A stretch of 64,000 nucleotides of DNA. Origin: Billgrantia bachuensis (GTDB lineage: Bacteria > Pseudomonadota > Gammaproteobacteria > Pseudomonadales > Halomonadaceae). A model generated the notes under the pieces. That model was not told the DNA's origin and made no database searches. It worked only from the letters and a program-made list of their open reading frames with translations. The DNA lies in the NCBI RefSeq assembly GCF_011742165.1, contig NZ_JAAQTO010000040.1, positions 1 through 64,000 on the forward strand. Reading direction: 5' to 3'. Each line of letters starts with the position of its first letter. The first letter of the stretch is position 1. This document shows positions 45,472 to 56,885 of this stretch, piece after piece. The position numbers and the translations under genes were made by a program.

Positions 45472-46890
45472 CTAGGCTCCTTGCGATGACGGCTGCGTTG
45501 CACCGTGCTCGAGCAGCAACAGGGACTCCAGGTGCGAGGTGTGCACGAACATGTCGGCCACCGCCACCCGAGTGATGCGGTAACCGCCATGCACGAGTCG
45601 TGCCGCATCGCGCGCCAGCGTGGCAGGGTCACAGGCAATGTAGACCAGCCGCGGCACGGGGCGTTCGATCAGCGCACGACACACCGCATCGGCACCGTCA
45701 CGGGGCGGGTCCAGTACCACCGCTTCGGGTGAAAGGCGAGCCAGGAGTTCCGCCACGGCCGCTTGATCGTTGAGGTCGAGCTGAAGGGCCTCGATGTCGA
45801 ATTCATTGCTGCTCGCATTGCGCCGCAACCGGGTCACCATGGCGGGGTTGCCTTCCGCCGCCGTGACCTTGGCTCCATCGGCCGCCAGCGGCAGGCCGAA
45901 GTTGCCGATGCCGGCGAACAGGTCCAGCACGCAGTGACCGGCAATCGGCGCTAGCCATTGCCGCACCGTGGCCACCAGCTCACGATTGACCTCCTCGTTG
46001 ACCTGCACGAAATCGCCGGGAGCAAAGTCGAGGTGCAACTCTTGCTTGCCCCCCGGCAGCCGATAACCAAGCGTCGGTGCCTCGCCCAGCCACTCGAGGG
46101 CCGGCTCCTCGCGTCCCAGCAGCTGCGCCACGGCCACGCCATGGCTCTCGCCGAATGCGCGCCAGCGCTGCAGGTCGGCGCGATTGGCGCGCAGCTGACG
46201 AACCACCAACACGCGAGTGGAATCGGTGGCGATCAGCTCCAGATGCCCCACCAGGCGCGGTGCCTCGAGCTCGGCCAGCAATTCCCGCAGCGGTCCGATC
46301 AGCGCCGAGAGCTTGGCTAGCAGCACCTCGCACCCTTGGATATCGACCAGGCGGCTGGCGTGGCGCGCACGGAAGCCAAGATGCACGCCACCCTCGGCAT
46401 CCACCTTGACCCCCAGCCGGGCGCGGCGCCGGTAACCGAGCGGATCCCCGACCAGCAGCCTGGGGGGCTCGGCGAGCTTGATGCCCTCCCGCGCCAGCAA
46501 GTCGGCAAGTACCGCGCGCTTGTGCTCGCGCTGGGCCTCGACGGCGAGGTGCTGCAGGTCGCAGCCGCCACACTGGCCATAATGAGCGCAGGGCGGCTCG
46601 ACCCGCTCCGCCGATGGCTCGAGCAGTTCGCGGACATGCGCCTCGTCGTAACGCTTGCGCGTGCGATGGACGGCCGCCTCGACGCGCTCGCCCGGCAGCG
46701 CCCCTTCGACGAACAGGGTCTTGCCGCTGGCGGCACGCGCCACGCCACGCCCATCGTGGGCCAGCCGCTCGATGAGCGTAGCCGTATCCGCGGGCGGTGT
46801 CGCTGCAGGAGGGGCTTCCCCCGAACGCCGCTGCAGTCCCGAGACGCCGGAGCGCTGGCGCGCCGGACGTCGCTTGCCAAGCATTGCCAC
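45472..46890 (-). CDS. rlmD: 23S rRNA (uracil-1939 C5)-methyltransferase RlmD
   Basis: Methylates U1939 of 23S rRNA. The 472 residues show the TRAM domain at the start, the iron-sulfur cysteines in CAHYGQCGGCDLQH, the SAM motif LDLFAGIGNFGL, VLDPPRDGA and the catalytic Cys in YIACDPATL. The GTG start at 46890 is chosen: GGAGG lies 6-7 bases away, and the cysM stop joins it as TGAGGTG, a coupling junction. An ATG at 46884 is the alternative. relA follows after 4 bases. Confidence 0.93.
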   Translation of the reverse strand: MAMLGKRRPARQRSGVSGLQRRSGEAPPAATPPADTATLIERLAHDGRGVARAASGKTLFVEGALPGERVEAAVHRTRKRYDEAHVRELLEPSAERVEPPCAHYGQCGGCDLQHLAVEAQREHKRAVLADLLAREGIKLAEPPRLLVGDPLGYRRRARLGVKVDAEGGVHLGFRARHASRLVDIQGCEVLLAKLSALIGPLRELLAELEAPRLVGHLELIATDSTRVLVVRQLRANRADLQRWRAFGESHGVAVAQLLGREEPALEWLGEAPTLGYRLPGGKQELHLDFAPGDFVQVNEEVNRELVATVRQWLAPIAGHCVLDLFAGIGNFGLPLAADGAKVTAAEGNPAMVTRLRRNASSNEFDIEALQLDLNDQAAVAELLARLSPEAVVLDPPRDGADAVCRALIERPVPRLVYIACDPATLARDAARLVHGGYRITRVAVADMFVHTSHLESLLLLEHGATQPSSQGA

Positions 46891-46891
46891 C

Positions 46892-47788
46892 TCAGGCCTC
46901 CGGGGCGAACAGCCCGGTCGAGAGATAGCGATCGCCGCGGTCGCAGACGATGAAGACGATCACTGCGTTCTCGACCTGCTCGGCGATGCGCAGCGCACCG
47001 GCCAGGGCGCCCCCGGACGAGACCCCGGCGAGAATGCCCTCCTCACGTGCCAGGCGACGCATGTGCTCCTCGGCTTCGTACTGGCCGATGTCGAGCACCT
47101 GGTCGACGCGTGTGGCATCGAAAATGCTCGGCAGGTACTCCTTCGGCCAGCGCCGAATACCAGCAATGCTGGCACCGTCTTCCGGTTGCAGGCCGACGAT
47201 CTGGATCTGGGGATTGCGCTCCTTGAGGTAGCGCGACACCCCCATGATCGTTCCTGTGGTTCCCATGGAACTGACGAAGTGCGTGATCGTGCCCCCGGTC
47301 TGCTCCCACAGCTCGGGGCCGGTGCCACGATAGTGCGCCAACGGATTGTCGGGATTGGCGAATTGATTGAGCGGCTTGCCCTCGCCGCGCGCGATCATTG
47401 CCTCGGCCAGGTCGCGTGCCTCTTCCATGCCGCCCTCCTTGCTGACCGTGATCAACTTGGCACCATAGGCCGCCATGGCCTGCTTGCGCTCGCTGGAGGC
47501 GCTCTCGGGCATGGTCAGGATTAGGCGGTAACCCTTGATCGTCGCGGCCATGGCCAGCGCGATCCCGGTGTTGCCCGACGTCGCTTCGATCAGGGTGTCG
47601 CCGGGCACAATGTCGCCCCTGGCCTCGGCCTGCTCGAGCATCGAAAGCGCGGGCCGATCCTTTACCGACCCGGCAGGATTGTTGCCTTCCAGCTTGGCCA
47701 GCAGGGTGTTGTTGCGACCCGCCGCAATGCGCTTCAGTCGAATCAATGGCGTATGGCCGACGACATCCTCGATGGTGGGAAACTGCAT
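46892..47788 (-). CDS. cysM: cysteine synthase B (O-acetylserine sulfhydrylase B)
   Basis: Makes cysteine from O-acetylserine and sulfide or thiosulfate with PLP. Catalytic Lys is in GNNPAGSVKDR, the substrate loop is EATSGNTGIA, and SSGGALAG ends the PLP-phosphate site. The 298 residues match CysM (303) rather than longer CysK. AAGGAC precedes the ATG at 47788. First gene of the operon; the gap to divergent barA is 117 bases. Confidence 0.93.
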   Translation of the reverse strand: MQFPTIEDVVGHTPLIRLKRIAAGRNNTLLAKLEGNNPAGSVKDRPALSMLEQAEARGDIVPGDTLIEATSGNTGIALAMAATIKGYRLILTMPESASSERKQAMAAYGAKLITVSKEGGMEEARDLAEAMIARGEGKPLNQFANPDNPLAHYRGTGPELWEQTGGTITHFVSSMGTTGTIMGVSRYLKERNPQIQIVGLQPEDGASIAGIRRWPKEYLPSIFDATRVDQVLDIGQYEAEEHMRRLAREEGILAGVSSGGALAGALRIAEQVENAVIVFIVCDRGDRYLSTGLFAPEA

Positions 47789-47905
47789 GTAAGCGTCCTT
47801 AGGGTAAGGTCTTTTCGGTAGTATATCCGTGCCGTCATCCACTGGACAGGCATGCCCCAACAATGTGGCATACTGGAAGAGAAAGGCCGTGACCAAGGAA
47901 TACCG

Positions 47906-50632
47906 ATGTCGCTCGGAAATCGCATGACACTGTGGATACTGTGTCTCCCCCTATCGGTGCTGCTGCTCGTGGCGGTTTTCGTGCTGCACCTGGACACCGA
48001 ATGGCGCAAGTCGGCCCTGCTTGACCGCGTCGTCACCGCTGCCGAACAGCAAGCACCGGAAATGGCCCAGGCCGTCATCGAGGCCGAGCAGTCACGGCTG
48101 GACAGCATGGCCAGACGCCTGCTCGACATCGATGAGGCGCGTGGCGTGGGGATCTATTCCGACAGCGGCATGATCCAGCTGGAACTGGGCCGTAACCGCG
48201 CCCAGGTCGCGACGTCGCCACCGCTCGAGCAGCATCTCGATACCAGCAGCGACCTTTGGCGTCTGATGGTGCCGCTCACCCCCACCGAGCTGGAAGGCAG
48301 CGTGACCAGCCGTGCCTGGCTGGAGCTCGATATCGACAGCCGTCCACTCACCCTCGATTACTATCGGCGCCTTGCCACTACGGGCCTTGGCCTGCTGATT
48401 CTCGGCCTGCTGCTGTTCGTGATCGCCTCGGCCCTCGGTCGTCGCGTGGACACCAGCCTGGACGATGCCGCCGAGGCACTACGGCGGCTGCGTAGCGGCG
48501 ATTTCGAGGCACGCCTGCCCGAGGCGGGCGCCCCCGAGCTGCGGCGCCTGGCCCGGCATGTGAATGCGCTGGGTGACGAACTCAAGCAGTCTCACGAGAA
48601 CATGCAGCGCCAGATCGAGCAGACCACCACCGATCTGGAAGAGTCGATGGAAACCATCGAGATCAAGAACATCGAGCTCGACCTGGCCCACCGCAGGGCA
48701 CTGGAGGCCAACCGGATCAAGTCCGAGTTCCTGGCCAGCATGAGCCATGAAATTCGCACTCCGCTCAATGGCATCGTCGGCTTCTGCCGCCTGCTGGGGC
48801 GTTCACGCCTCGAGCCCCGCCAGCGCGAGTGGCTCGATCAGGTGCAGATCGCCTGTGACAACCTGCTGGCACTGGTCAACGACGTACTCGATTTTTCGCG
48901 CATGGAGGCGGGCCGCCTCGAGCTGGATCGTGCCGAGCTGGACATGGTTTCGCTGGTCGACGAGGCGTTGGGCCAACAGGCACCGCTGGCTCACCAGAAG
49001 GGGCTGCATCTGCTGGGCCTGGTCTACGACGACGTGCCTTCATTGCTGCGTGGCGATCCGCTGCGGATTCGCCAGGTATTGACCAACCTGATCCACAACG
49101 CGCTCAAATTCACCGAGCAGGGCGAAGTCATCGTCCGCGTGATGCTCGAGGAGCAGAACTCTCAGGGGCGCGCGTTGCTGCGCGTCAGCATCAGCGATAC
49201 CGGGATCGGTCTCACGCCGCAGGAGCAGCACAGCCTGTTCCAGGCCTTTCGCCAGGCCGCAGCCAGTCACTCTCGCCATTACGGCGGTTCCGGACTGGGC
49301 CTTGCCATCAGCCGGCAACTGGTCGAGCAGATGGGTGGGCAAATCACGGTGGAGAGCGAACCGTCACGGGGCTCGACCTTCTCCTTCACCCTGCCGCTGG
49401 ACGTGATCGACAAGGGTGAGATCGCTCATGCAGCCATTTTCGAAAATGAACGGGTCGCCCTCTACGAGCCGCATGACCCGACACGCCATGCACTCAACCA
49501 CTCGCTGACGCTCTGGGGAGGCCAGGTGGAGGAGCTCCGCCAACCGGACCTGCTCCCTCCCTATCCGTCGCTGCTGGTTGCCGCCCTGCCCGCCGACCCG
49601 AACGAAGCCCTGCTGGAGGAGTGGCGATCAAGACTTCAGGCAAGCCCCTGCCCCGTGCTGCTACTGGTCAATGCGGCACCGCTGGAAATGCCGGACCTGC
49701 ACCTGCCCAACGGCTGCGAGATCCTGTCCAAGCCGGTATCGCGCCAGGCACTGGCGGATGCCCTGCGTCGCTGTAGAGCTGCACAACCCAGCCATGAGGT
49801 CGTGGAAGAACGCCGGGCTCGCGTGCTGATCGTCGATGACAACGCCATCAATCGCCGGCTGCTGCGGGAGCTGTTGCAACGACCCGGTCTTGAGTTGATC
49901 GAAGCCGGCAGTGGCGAAGAGGCTCTGGCGCTAGCCGAAGGAAGCCCGTTCCAACTGGTGCTGATGGACATTCGCATGCCGGGGATGGACGGCATCGAGA
50001 CGACTCAGGCTCTACGCCGCCTGGGAGGGCAGTGGTCGAGCTGCCCGGTTATTGCGGTGACAGCGCATGCCCACGATAGTGAGCGCGAGCGGTTACAGGC
50101 TTCAGGCATGCAGGAAATACTGGTCAAGCCGGTGGATTCCAACCGCCTGGAGGCTGTCCTGCATCGTCACCTTGGCCCGGTGGCGTCCCCTCCCGCAGCG
50201 GCCTTGCCCGCGCCTCGTGATACCGCCGTTGCAAGCGACCTGGCGGTGGTCGACATGGAACTGGGCACCCGCCTGGCAAACGGCAATGAAAGTTTGGCCC
50301 GCGAACTGCTGGACGAACTCGTCGCTTCCCTGCCGAAAACCGTGAATGAACTGCAGGCTGCCCATGCCACCGGCGACCCGGAGACGCTACTGGATGTCGT
50401 GCACGCGCTCAATGGAGCCTGCCGTTACTGCGGTGCACCCGCACTTGCCTTGGTAGCGGAAACCTTGGAGACCCGACTGCGCTCGCGCGGGATGACGGAC
50501 GTCGATACGCTGATCGAAGACCTTCTTCAAGCCATTCAACGGCTACGCGAATGGCACGGCGGGCATCAGGACAAGCCTTCCAGCACCACCATCGCCAGCG
50601 CCAGCTCGGCCTCGTCGCTCAAGGACAGGTGA
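47906..50632 (+). CDS. barA: hybrid sensor histidine kinase BarA/GacS
   Basis: Membrane sensor of the BarA-UvrY (GacS-GacA) pathway that drives Csr/Rsm small RNA expression. Layout: two membrane segments (about 9-30 and 165-185), HAMP, HisKA with His281 in [11 protein letters not shown], HATPase, a degenerate receiver, a true receiver with Asp688 in [10 protein letters not shown], and Hpt with His833 in [13 protein letters not shown]. 908 residues, normal for the family. AAGGAATACCG lies before the ATG at 47906. The last 67 bases overlap acpS tail to tail. Confidence 0.93.
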   Translation: MSLGNRMTLWILCLPLSVLLLVAVFVLHLDTEWRKSALLDRVVTAAEQQAPEMAQAVIEAEQSRLDSMARRLLDIDEARGVGIYSDSGMIQLELGRNRAQVATSPPLEQHLDTSSDLWRLMVPLTPTELEGSVTSRAWLELDIDSRPLTLDYYRRLATTGLGLLILGLLLFVIASALGRRVDTSLDDAAEALRRLRSGDFEARLPEAGAPELRRLARHVNALGDELKQSHENMQRQIEQTTTDLEESMETIEIKNIELDLAHRRALEANRIKSEFLASMSHEIRTPLNGIVGFCRLLGRSRLEPRQREWLDQVQIACDNLLALVNDVLDFSRMEAGRLELDRAELDMVSLVDEALGQQAPLAHQKGLHLLGLVYDDVPSLLRGDPLRIRQVLTNLIHNALKFTEQGEVIVRVMLEEQNSQGRALLRVSISDTGIGLTPQEQHSLFQAFRQAAASHSRHYGGSGLGLAISRQLVEQMGGQITVESEPSRGSTFSFTLPLDVIDKGEIAHAAIFENERVALYEPHDPTRHALNHSLTLWGGQVEELRQPDLLPPYPSLLVAALPADPNEALLEEWRSRLQASPCPVLLLVNAAPLEMPDLHLPNGCEILSKPVSRQALADALRRCRAAQPSHEVVEERRARVLIVDDNAINRRLLRELLQRPGLELIEAGSGEEALALAEGSPFQLVLMDIRMPGMDGIETTQALRRLGGQWSSCPVIAVTAHAHDSERERLQASGMQEILVKPVDSNRLEAVLHRHLGPVASPPAAALPAPRDTAVASDLAVVDMELGTRLANGNESLARELLDELVASLPKTVNELQAAHATGDPETLLDVVHALNGACRYCGAPALALVAETLETRLRSRGMTDVDTLIEDLLQAIQRLREWHGGHQDKPSSTTIASASSASSLKDR

Positions 50633-50949
50633 ATGGACCTGACGCCTGCCGCGGTAGCCAGTTCGTGCGCCCGGCCTGCAAGCATCAAGGACGGACGGCC
50701 CAGGGCATCGTTGACCACCTGAATCTCGGCCCAGCGCATGCCATGGCGCAACCCGGTACCCAGCGCCTTGACGAAAGCTTCCTTGGCGGCAAAACGCTTG
50801 GCGAGGAAGGTAGCCTTGTTGCCGCGCAGCGCCCAGTGCTCGCGCTCGAGCTCACCGAGCACACGCGCCGGGAAGCGCTCACCATGGCGTGCCATGGCGG
50901 CCTCGAAGCGTGCCACCCGGGCGATGTCGGTGCCGACGCCGATGATCAT
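50566..50949 (-). CDS. acpS: holo-[acyl-carrier-protein] synthase
   Basis: Transfers 4'-phosphopantetheine from CoA to acyl carrier protein. The 127 residues have [13 protein letters not shown] (metal-binding Asp) and [12 protein letters not shown] (Glu and Lys), both diagnostic. The start overlaps the pdxJ stop (ATGA), so it is the last gene of the rnc-era-recO-pdxJ-acpS run. Its 3' end overlaps barA on the other strand. Confidence 0.95.
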   Translation of the reverse strand: MIIGVGTDIARVARFEAAMARHGERFPARVLGELEREHWALRGNKATFLAKRFAAKEAFVKALGTGLRHGMRWAEIQVVNDALGRPSLMLAGRAHELATAAGVRSIHLSLSDEAELALAMVVLEGLS

Positions 50950-51737
50950 TCGTGCTCGTGATGATGATCGTGGTCATGCTCTTCCAGCGAGGCGATGAAA
51001 CCTGCCTCCTGGCCGGCAATCATAAGCCGCTTCATCTCGGCCACGGCCTCCTTGAGCCCGACGAATAGCGCTCGCGCCATGATGGCATGGCCGATGTTGA
51101 GCTCATGCAGACCCGGGATCGCCGCGATCGCTTCGACGTTGTGGTAATGCAGGCCATGCCCGGCATTGACCGTGAGCCCCAGCTCCAGTGCCATCTCCGT
51201 TGCCGCCGTCAGCCGCGCATGTTCCTCCCGGGCCGCCTGGCCGGTGCACTCGGCATAGGCCCCGGTATGCAACTCGATCACTGGCGCCCCGGCGCGCTTG
51301 GCCGCCTCGATCTGCTTCGGATCCGGATCGATGAACAGCGACACCTCGCAGCCCACCGCCGCCAGGCGACGACAGGCAGCCGCAATGGCATCGAAACCGC
51401 CGACCACGTCCAGGCCGCCTTCGGTGGTCAGCTCCTCGCGCTTCTCCGGCACCAGGCACACATGCGCCGGACGGATCTCCTCGGCCAAGGCCAGCATCTC
51501 CTCGGTGACCGCCATCTCCAGGTTCATGCGCGTGTTGAGCACTTCGGCGAGAATTCGCACGTCGCGCTCCTGAATGTGACGGCGGTCCTCGCGCAGGTGC
51601 ACGGTGATGCCATCAGCGCCGGCTTCCTCGGCCAACAGCGCCGCCTGGACCGGGTCTGGGTAGCGGGTGCCACGTGCCTGGCGCAACGTGGCAATGTGGT
51701 CGATGTTGACACCAAGCAGAATGCGCGGGGGGTACAT
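50946..51737 (-). CDS. pdxJ: pyridoxine 5'-phosphate synthase, with His-rich tail
   Basis: Condenses 1-deoxyxylulose 5-phosphate with aminoacetone phosphate in vitamin B6 synthesis. [22 protein letters not shown] and the [12 protein letters not shown] segment mark the family. The 263 residues exceed the usual 240-245 by an acidic, His-rich tail ([12 protein letters not shown]) that could bind metal ions. GGAG precedes the ATG at 51737. It overlaps acpS by 4 bases. recO is 36 bases upstream. Confidence 0.94.
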   Translation of the reverse strand: MYPPRILLGVNIDHIATLRQARGTRYPDPVQAALLAEEAGADGITVHLREDRRHIQERDVRILAEVLNTRMNLEMAVTEEMLALAEEIRPAHVCLVPEKREELTTEGGLDVVGGFDAIAAACRRLAAVGCEVSLFIDPDPKQIEAAKRAGAPVIELHTGAYAECTGQAAREEHARLTAATEMALELGLTVNAGHGLHYHNVEAIAAIPGLHELNIGHAIMARALFVGLKEAVAEMKRLMIAGQEAGFIASLEEHDHDHHHEHE

Positions 51738-51773
51738 GAGGGACTCCAGCTGCAGGTCGGGGGAATGTCGCGA

Positions 51774-52475
51774 TCAGTTTGAGGGGGAACGGCGTCGCTC
51801 GGCAAGCTGGCGCATCAGTTCGCGTGAACGCAGCGGGCGGGCGCCGAGCAAGGGGGCAAGCGCCGCCCGTGCAATCGCCTTGGCCGGACCGGCCAGACCG
51901 GGGGTCGCCCAATCGCCGCCGGCCAACAGGCGCAAGGTACGCCCGTCGAGGCCGTGCTCACCGGGCACGAAGGCACGCGAGGCCGTATCGAAGCGATAGC
52001 GACATACGGGATCGAGCTCCCCACCCTCCGGTGTGGTATAGCGCGGTGCGGCATCCAGCGTATCGAGCAGGGCGAACTCCAGGCGCCGTAGCGCCACGGC
52101 ACGGCCATCGGGACGCGGCAGCGCCTCGATCAGCGCCGTGTAATAGGCAAACACTTCCGCCGTTGGCAGTTCCACCGGCAGCGTTCGCGTCAGCAATTCG
52201 TTGGCATAGAGCCCGCACAACAGCCCCTCGCCCGCCAGCAGAGCCGCCGAGCCGCGGCTCTCCATCAAGCGCAACCGCTTGAGCTCACCGTCCCCCACCC
52301 AGGTCACGTGCAACGGGGCGAAGGGTTGTAGCCGCCCACGCGAGCGCGACCCGGGGCGCTGTACCCCCTGGGCCACCGCCCGCACGCGGCCATGCTCGAG
52401 GGTCAGCAGCTCGACCAGTGCACTGGTCTCACGGTAGGGGCGCTTGTGGAGAAGAAAGGCCGGTTGCGGCTGCAT
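51774..52475 (-). CDS. recO: DNA repair protein RecO
   Basis: With RecR and RecF it loads RecA on SSB-coated single strands. The 233 residues begin PAFLLHKRPYRETSALVELLT (OB fold), with RGRLQPFAPL and LRRLEFALLDTL further on. The C-terminal half lacks the CxxC zinc site, as in many gammaproteobacterial RecO. It is between era (21 bases upstream) and pdxJ. Confidence 0.94.
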   Translation of the reverse strand: MQPQPAFLLHKRPYRETSALVELLTLEHGRVRAVAQGVQRPGSRSRGRLQPFAPLHVTWVGDGELKRLRLMESRGSAALLAGEGLLCGLYANELLTRTLPVELPTAEVFAYYTALIEALPRPDGRAVALRRLEFALLDTLDAAPRYTTPEGGELDPVCRYRFDTASRAFVPGEHGLDGRTLRLLAGGDWATPGLAGPAKAIARAALAPLLGARPLRSRELMRQLAERRRSPSN

Positions 52476-52496
52476 GGTCGGGAGCGTCAGGTGAGG

Positions 52497-53396
52497 TCAG
52501 TCGAGATCATAGCCAAGGCTCTTGAGCGCCCTCTCGTCGTCCGACCAGCCGCGTTTCACCTTGACCCACAGGTTGAGCATTACCTTGGCATCCAGGGCAC
52601 GCTCCATGTCGAGCCGCGCCTCGCGGCCGATGTTCTTGATCCGCTCGCCCTTGTCGCCAATGAGGATTTTCTTCTGCCCGTCACGTTCCACCAGGATCAA
52701 GGCACTGATATGCACCACCCTGCCTTCGTCGCGGAACTCCTCGATCTCCACCGTTACCTGGTAAGGCAGCTCATCGCCGAGCTGACGCATGATCTTCTCG
52801 CGTACCAGCTCAGCGGCAAGGAAGCGCTGGCTGCGATCGGTGATCTGGTCATCGGGGAAATGGTGAATTCCTTCGGGCAGGTGCTTGGCCACCTCCGCCT
52901 CCAGCTCTGGCACATTGGTGCCGTGCTTGGCGGAAATAGGGATGATGGCGGCGAAGTCGCGCCGCGCTCCGACCTCGGCAAGCCATGGCAACAGCGTGCT
53001 CTTGTCCTCGAGCCGGTCGACCTTGTTCACGGCCAGGATGATGGGCGCCTCGACGTGCTCGAGCCGAGTCAGCACCACTTGGTCCTCTTCGGTCCAGCGC
53101 GTGCGGTCGATGATGAAGACCACGCAGTCCACGTCACGCAGGGCTTGGGTAGCGGCCTGATTCATGAAGCGATTGATCGCCTTGTTGCGATCGCGGCCTA
53201 GAATGTGGATGCCTGGCGTGTCGACGTAGATGAACTGCGCCTCGCCTTCGGTCTTGATACCCATGACCTGATGCCGGGTGGTCTGGGGCCGGCGTGAGGT
53301 AATCGAGACCTTCTGCCCGAGAATACGGTTCATCAGGGTCGACTTGCCGACGTTGGGGCGGCCGACGATGGCTACGAAGCCACAGGTCTCGCTCAT
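52497..53396 (-). CDS. era: GTPase Era
   Basis: An essential GTPase for 30S ribosome maturation that binds 16S rRNA. G1 [10 protein letters not shown]3 DTPGIH, G4 NKVD, and a C-terminal KH domain ([15 protein letters not shown]). The 299 residues match E. coli Era (301). The start overlaps the rnc stop by 4 bases. Confidence 0.96.
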   Translation of the reverse strand: MSETCGFVAIVGRPNVGKSTLMNRILGQKVSITSRRPQTTRHQVMGIKTEGEAQFIYVDTPGIHILGRDRNKAINRFMNQAATQALRDVDCVVFIIDRTRWTEEDQVVLTRLEHVEAPIILAVNKVDRLEDKSTLLPWLAEVGARRDFAAIIPISAKHGTNVPELEAEVAKHLPEGIHHFPDDQITDRSQRFLAAELVREKIMRQLGDELPYQVTVEIEEFRDEGRVVHISALILVERDGQKKILIGDKGERIKNIGREARLDMERALDAKVMLNLWVKVKRGWSDDERALKSLGYDLD

Positions 53397-54085
53397 GATT
53401 TCTGCCCTTTACGATTCTCGAGCTGGAGCAGCGCAAGCTCGGCGGCTTGCTGCTCGGCGTGGCGACGACTGGACCCGGTGCCCAGAGTATGCGATTCCAG
53501 CAGCTCGATGTGACACTCCACGGTAAAAGTCTGGTCGTGGGCCTCGCCCTCCACCGAGACTACCTCATAGCGCGGCAGCGGCGACTGGCGCGACTGCAGG
53601 AACTCCTGCAGTCGCGTCTTGGGATCCTTCTGCGTGTCCTGCAGGTCGATCGCCTCCAGGCGCTCGGCGTACCAGGCCAGCACGCGGGTCCGGGCCACAT
53701 CCATGCCGGCATCGAGATAGATCGCCCCGAGCACGGCCTCGACCGCATCTGCCAGGATCGAATCGCGCCGGTGCCCACCGCTCTTCATCTCGCCGGAACC
53801 CAGGCGCAAACACTCGCCGAAGGACATCTCACGCGCCAGCTCGGCCAATGTTTGCCCACGCACCAGGCGCGCGCGCAGACGCGAAAGCTGCCCTTCACGA
53901 GCCTGCGGGAAACGCTCGTACAGGGCTTCGGCAATGACGAAATTGACGATGGAGTCACCGAGGAACTCCAGCCGTTCATTGTTCTGGCCCCCGAAGCTGC
54001 GGTGGGTCATGGCCAGTTCCAGCAGCGAATCGTCGCGGAAGCTGTGGCCGATGCGGCGGCTGAAGGCACTAAGGGATTTGCTCAC
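53393..54085 (-). CDS. rnc: ribonuclease III
   Basis: Cuts double-stranded RNA in rRNA and mRNA processing. The catalytic motif is [13 protein letters not shown] (about residues 37-49), the second acidic cluster [13 protein letters not shown], and the C-terminal dsRNA-binding domain starts near [11 protein letters not shown]. 230 residues, usual size. The start is GTG with AGGA upstream. Linked to era by ATGA overlap. Confidence 0.95.
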   Translation of the reverse strand: MSKSLSAFSRRIGHSFRDDSLLELAMTHRSFGGQNNERLEFLGDSIVNFVIAEALYERFPQAREGQLSRLRARLVRGQTLAELAREMSFGECLRLGSGEMKSGGHRRDSILADAVEAVLGAIYLDAGMDVARTRVLAWYAERLEAIDLQDTQKDPKTRLQEFLQSRQSPLPRYEVVSVEGEAHDQTFTVECHIELLESHTLGTGSSRRHAEQQAAELALLQLENRKGQKS

Positions 54086-54109
54086 GAAATTCCTGTTATT
54101 TCTGGTCCA

Positions 54110-54913
54110 TCAATGGATGCGGCGAACCTGAGTGAAGCTGGGGAGGCCGCCATTCCAGTGCATCCACACGGCGAACGCCTTGCCGACGACGTTCTCTTCG
54201 GGCACGAAGCCCCAGTAGCGGCTGTCGTTGGAGTGGTCGCGGTTGTCACCCATGGTGAAATAGTGCCCGTCGGGCACGACGATCTCACGCACCCGGGGGC
54301 CCGGGTCACGTGGGTTATTGTAGATATGATGACTCATCTCGCCCAGTTGCTCTTCGAGCAGCCACTCGCCTGGCGCGGTGGCAGGCGCCTCGTCCAGCAG
54401 TTGCTTGGGCACGAGTTCGCCGTTGATGTAGAGCTGCTTGTCCTCGTAGCGCACGGTGTCTCCCGGCAGCCCCACCACCCGCTTGATGAAGTTCACCGAG
54501 GGTTCGCTGGGAAAACGGAACACCATGACGTCGCCACGCTCGGGCTCGCCGAACTCGACGATGCGGGTATGCGTCACCGGCAGGCGCAAGCCATAGGCGT
54601 ACTTGTTGACCAGGATGAAGTCGCCGATTTCCAGGGTCGGGCGCATGGAACCGGAAGGTATCTGGAACGGCTCCACCAGAAAGCTGCGTAGCAGCAACAC
54701 CACCAGCAGCACAGGGAAGAAGGAGCGCGCATAGTCTACCGGCCAAGGCTCCTTCATCGCCCGTTCGCGGGCGGTCTCGTCGAGCCCTTCCGTGGTACCC
54801 GCCTCCACGGCGGCCAGTTTCCGACGGCGAACGGAACGCCACCAGACGATATCGAGCAGCCAGATCAGCCCAGTGATGGCGACGGCCACCACCAACAGAA
54901 GAGAAAAATCCAT
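54110..54913 (-). CDS. lepB: signal peptidase I
   Basis: Removes signal peptides from secreted proteins in the inner membrane. Two N-terminal membrane segments (about residues 3-20 and 60-80), catalytic Ser in IPSGSMRPTL, catalytic Lys in NFIKRVVGLPGD, and the GDNRDHSNDSRYWG box. The 267 residues are shorter than E. coli LepB (324). The start has only a weak ribosome site, 13 bases after lepA, so coupling to lepA is likely. Confidence 0.95.
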   Translation of the reverse strand: MDFSLLLVVAVAITGLIWLLDIVWWRSVRRRKLAAVEAGTTEGLDETARERAMKEPWPVDYARSFFPVLLVVLLLRSFLVEPFQIPSGSMRPTLEIGDFILVNKYAYGLRLPVTHTRIVEFGEPERGDVMVFRFPSEPSVNFIKRVVGLPGDTVRYEDKQLYINGELVPKQLLDEAPATAPGEWLLEEQLGEMSHHIYNNPRDPGPRVREIVVPDGHYFTMGDNRDHSNDSRYWGFVPEENVVGKAFAVWMHWNGGLPSFTQVRRIH

Positions 54914-54926
54914 AATATCGCCGGTC

Positions 54927-56744
54927 CTAGTCGTTCACCTTGAGCACGGCCAGGAAGGCGTCTTGGGGAATCTCCACCCGACCGACCTGCTTCATGCGTT
55001 TCTTGCCCGCCTTCTGTTTCTCGAGCAATTTCTTCTTGCGCGTCACGTCGCCACCATAGCACTTCGCAGTGACGTTCTTGCGCAGCGCCTTGACGGTTGA
55101 GCGCGCCATCACCTGGCCACCGATGGCGGCCTGAATCGCCACGTCGAACATCTGACGCGGTATCAGTTCCTTCATCTTCTCGACCAGCAACCGACCACGG
55201 CCATGAGCATGATCCCGATGGATGATCACCGCCAAGGCATCGACGCGGTCACCGTTGATCAACACGTCCAGACGCACCAGCTTGGCCGCCTCGAAACGCT
55301 CGAAGTTGTAATCCAGCGAGGCATAGCCCTTGGAGATGGATTTGAGGCGATCGAAGAAATCCATCACCACCTCGGACATGGGCAGCTCGTAGGTGAGCTG
55401 GATCTGGCTACCGAGGAATTGCATGTCGAGCTGGTTGCCGCGACGATTCTCGCATTCCATGATGACGTTGCCGACGAACTCCTGCGGCACCAGGATGCTG
55501 GCGCGCACGATCGGCTCGCGCATCTCCTCCACGTCGGCCATATCGGGCAGCTTGGAAGGGTTGGAGACGTAGCGGATGTCGCCGTTCTTCATCGCCAGCT
55601 CGTAGACCACGGTAGGTGCCGTGGTGAGCAGATCCAGATTGTACTCGCGCTCGAGACGCTCCTGGATGATCTCCATGTGCAGCGTGCCGAGGAAGCCGAC
55701 GCGGAAGCCGAAGCCCAGGGCATCGGAATTCTCGGGTTCGTATTCCAGCGAGGCGTCGTTGAGCGCCAACTTCTCGAGCGCGTCGCGGAAGTCCTCGTAG
55801 TCGTCGGCGCTGACCGGGAACATGCCGGCATAGACCTGCGGCTTGACCTTCTGGAAGCCAGGCAGGCGCGGCACGTCCGGCGTCTTGGCGTGGGTGATGG
55901 TATCCCCCACCGGCGCACCCTGAATATCCTTGATGCCGGCCACCACGAAGCCCACCTCACCGGCACGCAGAATGTTGGTCTCCTTGCGCAGCGGCGTGAA
56001 GATACCCACCTCGTTGGCCTGCCAATCACGGCCGGTGGACTTGATGCGGATCTTCTCGCCCTTCTTCAGGGTGCCATCGAAGAGTCTTACCAGTGATACC
56101 ACGCCAAGATAATTATCGAACCAGGAGTCGATGATCAGCGCCTGCAGCGGTGCTTCAGGATCGCCCTTGGGCGAGGGAATGTCCCGCACCAGGCGCTCGA
56201 GCAGCGCATCGATACCCAGGCCGCTCTTGGCCGAAACCTGGCAGGCATCGGTGGCGTCCAGCCCGATGATCTCTTCGATCTCGTGAGCGACCTTGTCGGG
56301 ATCGGCCTGAGGCAGGTCCATCTTGTTCAGCACCGGCAACACCTCGAGCCCCTGCTCGATGGCTGTGTAGCAGTTGGCTACCGATTGGGCCTCGACGCCC
56401 TGAGCGGCATCTACGACCAGCAAGGCACCTTCGCAGGCGTAGAGCGAGCGCGATACCTCGTAGGAGAAGTCGACGTGCCCCGGCGTGTCGATGAAGTTGA
56501 GCTGGTAGGTATTGCCGTCCTGAGCCAGGTAGTCAAGAGTGACCGACTGCGCCTTGATGGTGATGCCGCGCTCGCGCTCGAGGTCCATCGAATCGAGGAC
56601 CTGCTCCTTCAACTCACGCTCGGTAAGCCCACCGCAGCTCTGGATCAAGCGGTCCGCCAAGGTCGACTTGCCGTGGTCGATGTGGGCAATTATCGAGAAA
56701 TTCCGAATGTGCTTCAGTTTTTCATTGCTTGCTTCGTTGCTCAT
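54927..56744 (-). CDS. lepA: elongation factor 4 (LepA)
   Basis: A ribosome-binding GTPase that acts on translocation or 30S assembly. G1 [11 protein letters not shown]3 DTPGHVDF, G4 NKMDLPQ, and the LepA-specific C terminus ([21 protein letters not shown]). 605 residues, near E. coli (599). It leads the lepA-lepB pair and is separated from degP by a 197-base gap with a terminator. Confidence 0.97.
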   Translation of the reverse strand: MSNEASNEKLKHIRNFSIIAHIDHGKSTLADRLIQSCGGLTERELKEQVLDSMDLERERGITIKAQSVTLDYLAQDGNTYQLNFIDTPGHVDFSYEVSRSLYACEGALLVVDAAQGVEAQSVANCYTAIEQGLEVLPVLNKMDLPQADPDKVAHEIEEIIGLDATDACQVSAKSGLGIDALLERLVRDIPSPKGDPEAPLQALIIDSWFDNYLGVVSLVRLFDGTLKKGEKIRIKSTGRDWQANEVGIFTPLRKETNILRAGEVGFVVAGIKDIQGAPVGDTITHAKTPDVPRLPGFQKVKPQVYAGMFPVSADDYEDFRDALEKLALNDASLEYEPENSDALGFGFRVGFLGTLHMEIIQERLEREYNLDLLTTAPTVVYELAMKNGDIRYVSNPSKLPDMADVEEMREPIVRASILVPQEFVGNVIMECENRRGNQLDMQFLGSQIQLTYELPMSEVVMDFFDRLKSISKGYASLDYNFERFEAAKLVRLDVLINGDRVDALAVIIHRDHAHGRGRLLVEKMKELIPRQMFDVAIQAAIGGQVMARSTVKALRKNVTAKCYGGDVTRKKKLLEKQKAGKKRMKQVGRVEIPQDAFLAVLKVND

Positions 56745-56885
56745 CTAGCCCAATCCGATGTTCGACACGAGCGCGGCAGCGGCGGAGTCATCGGCGCCCG
56801 CTAACGTCATGAGAATTCAATGGCCGGTATTGTACCGGCATGACCATGGGTTGGACAGCACAGCCTCACGAGGCCGACAAAACGC

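Noticed and set aside
43557..45575. Open frame of about 670 codons antisense to relA
   Set aside because: GC-rich codon bias keeps the opposite frame open; relA has clear domains and a ribosome site, the antisense frame has no recognisable domain.
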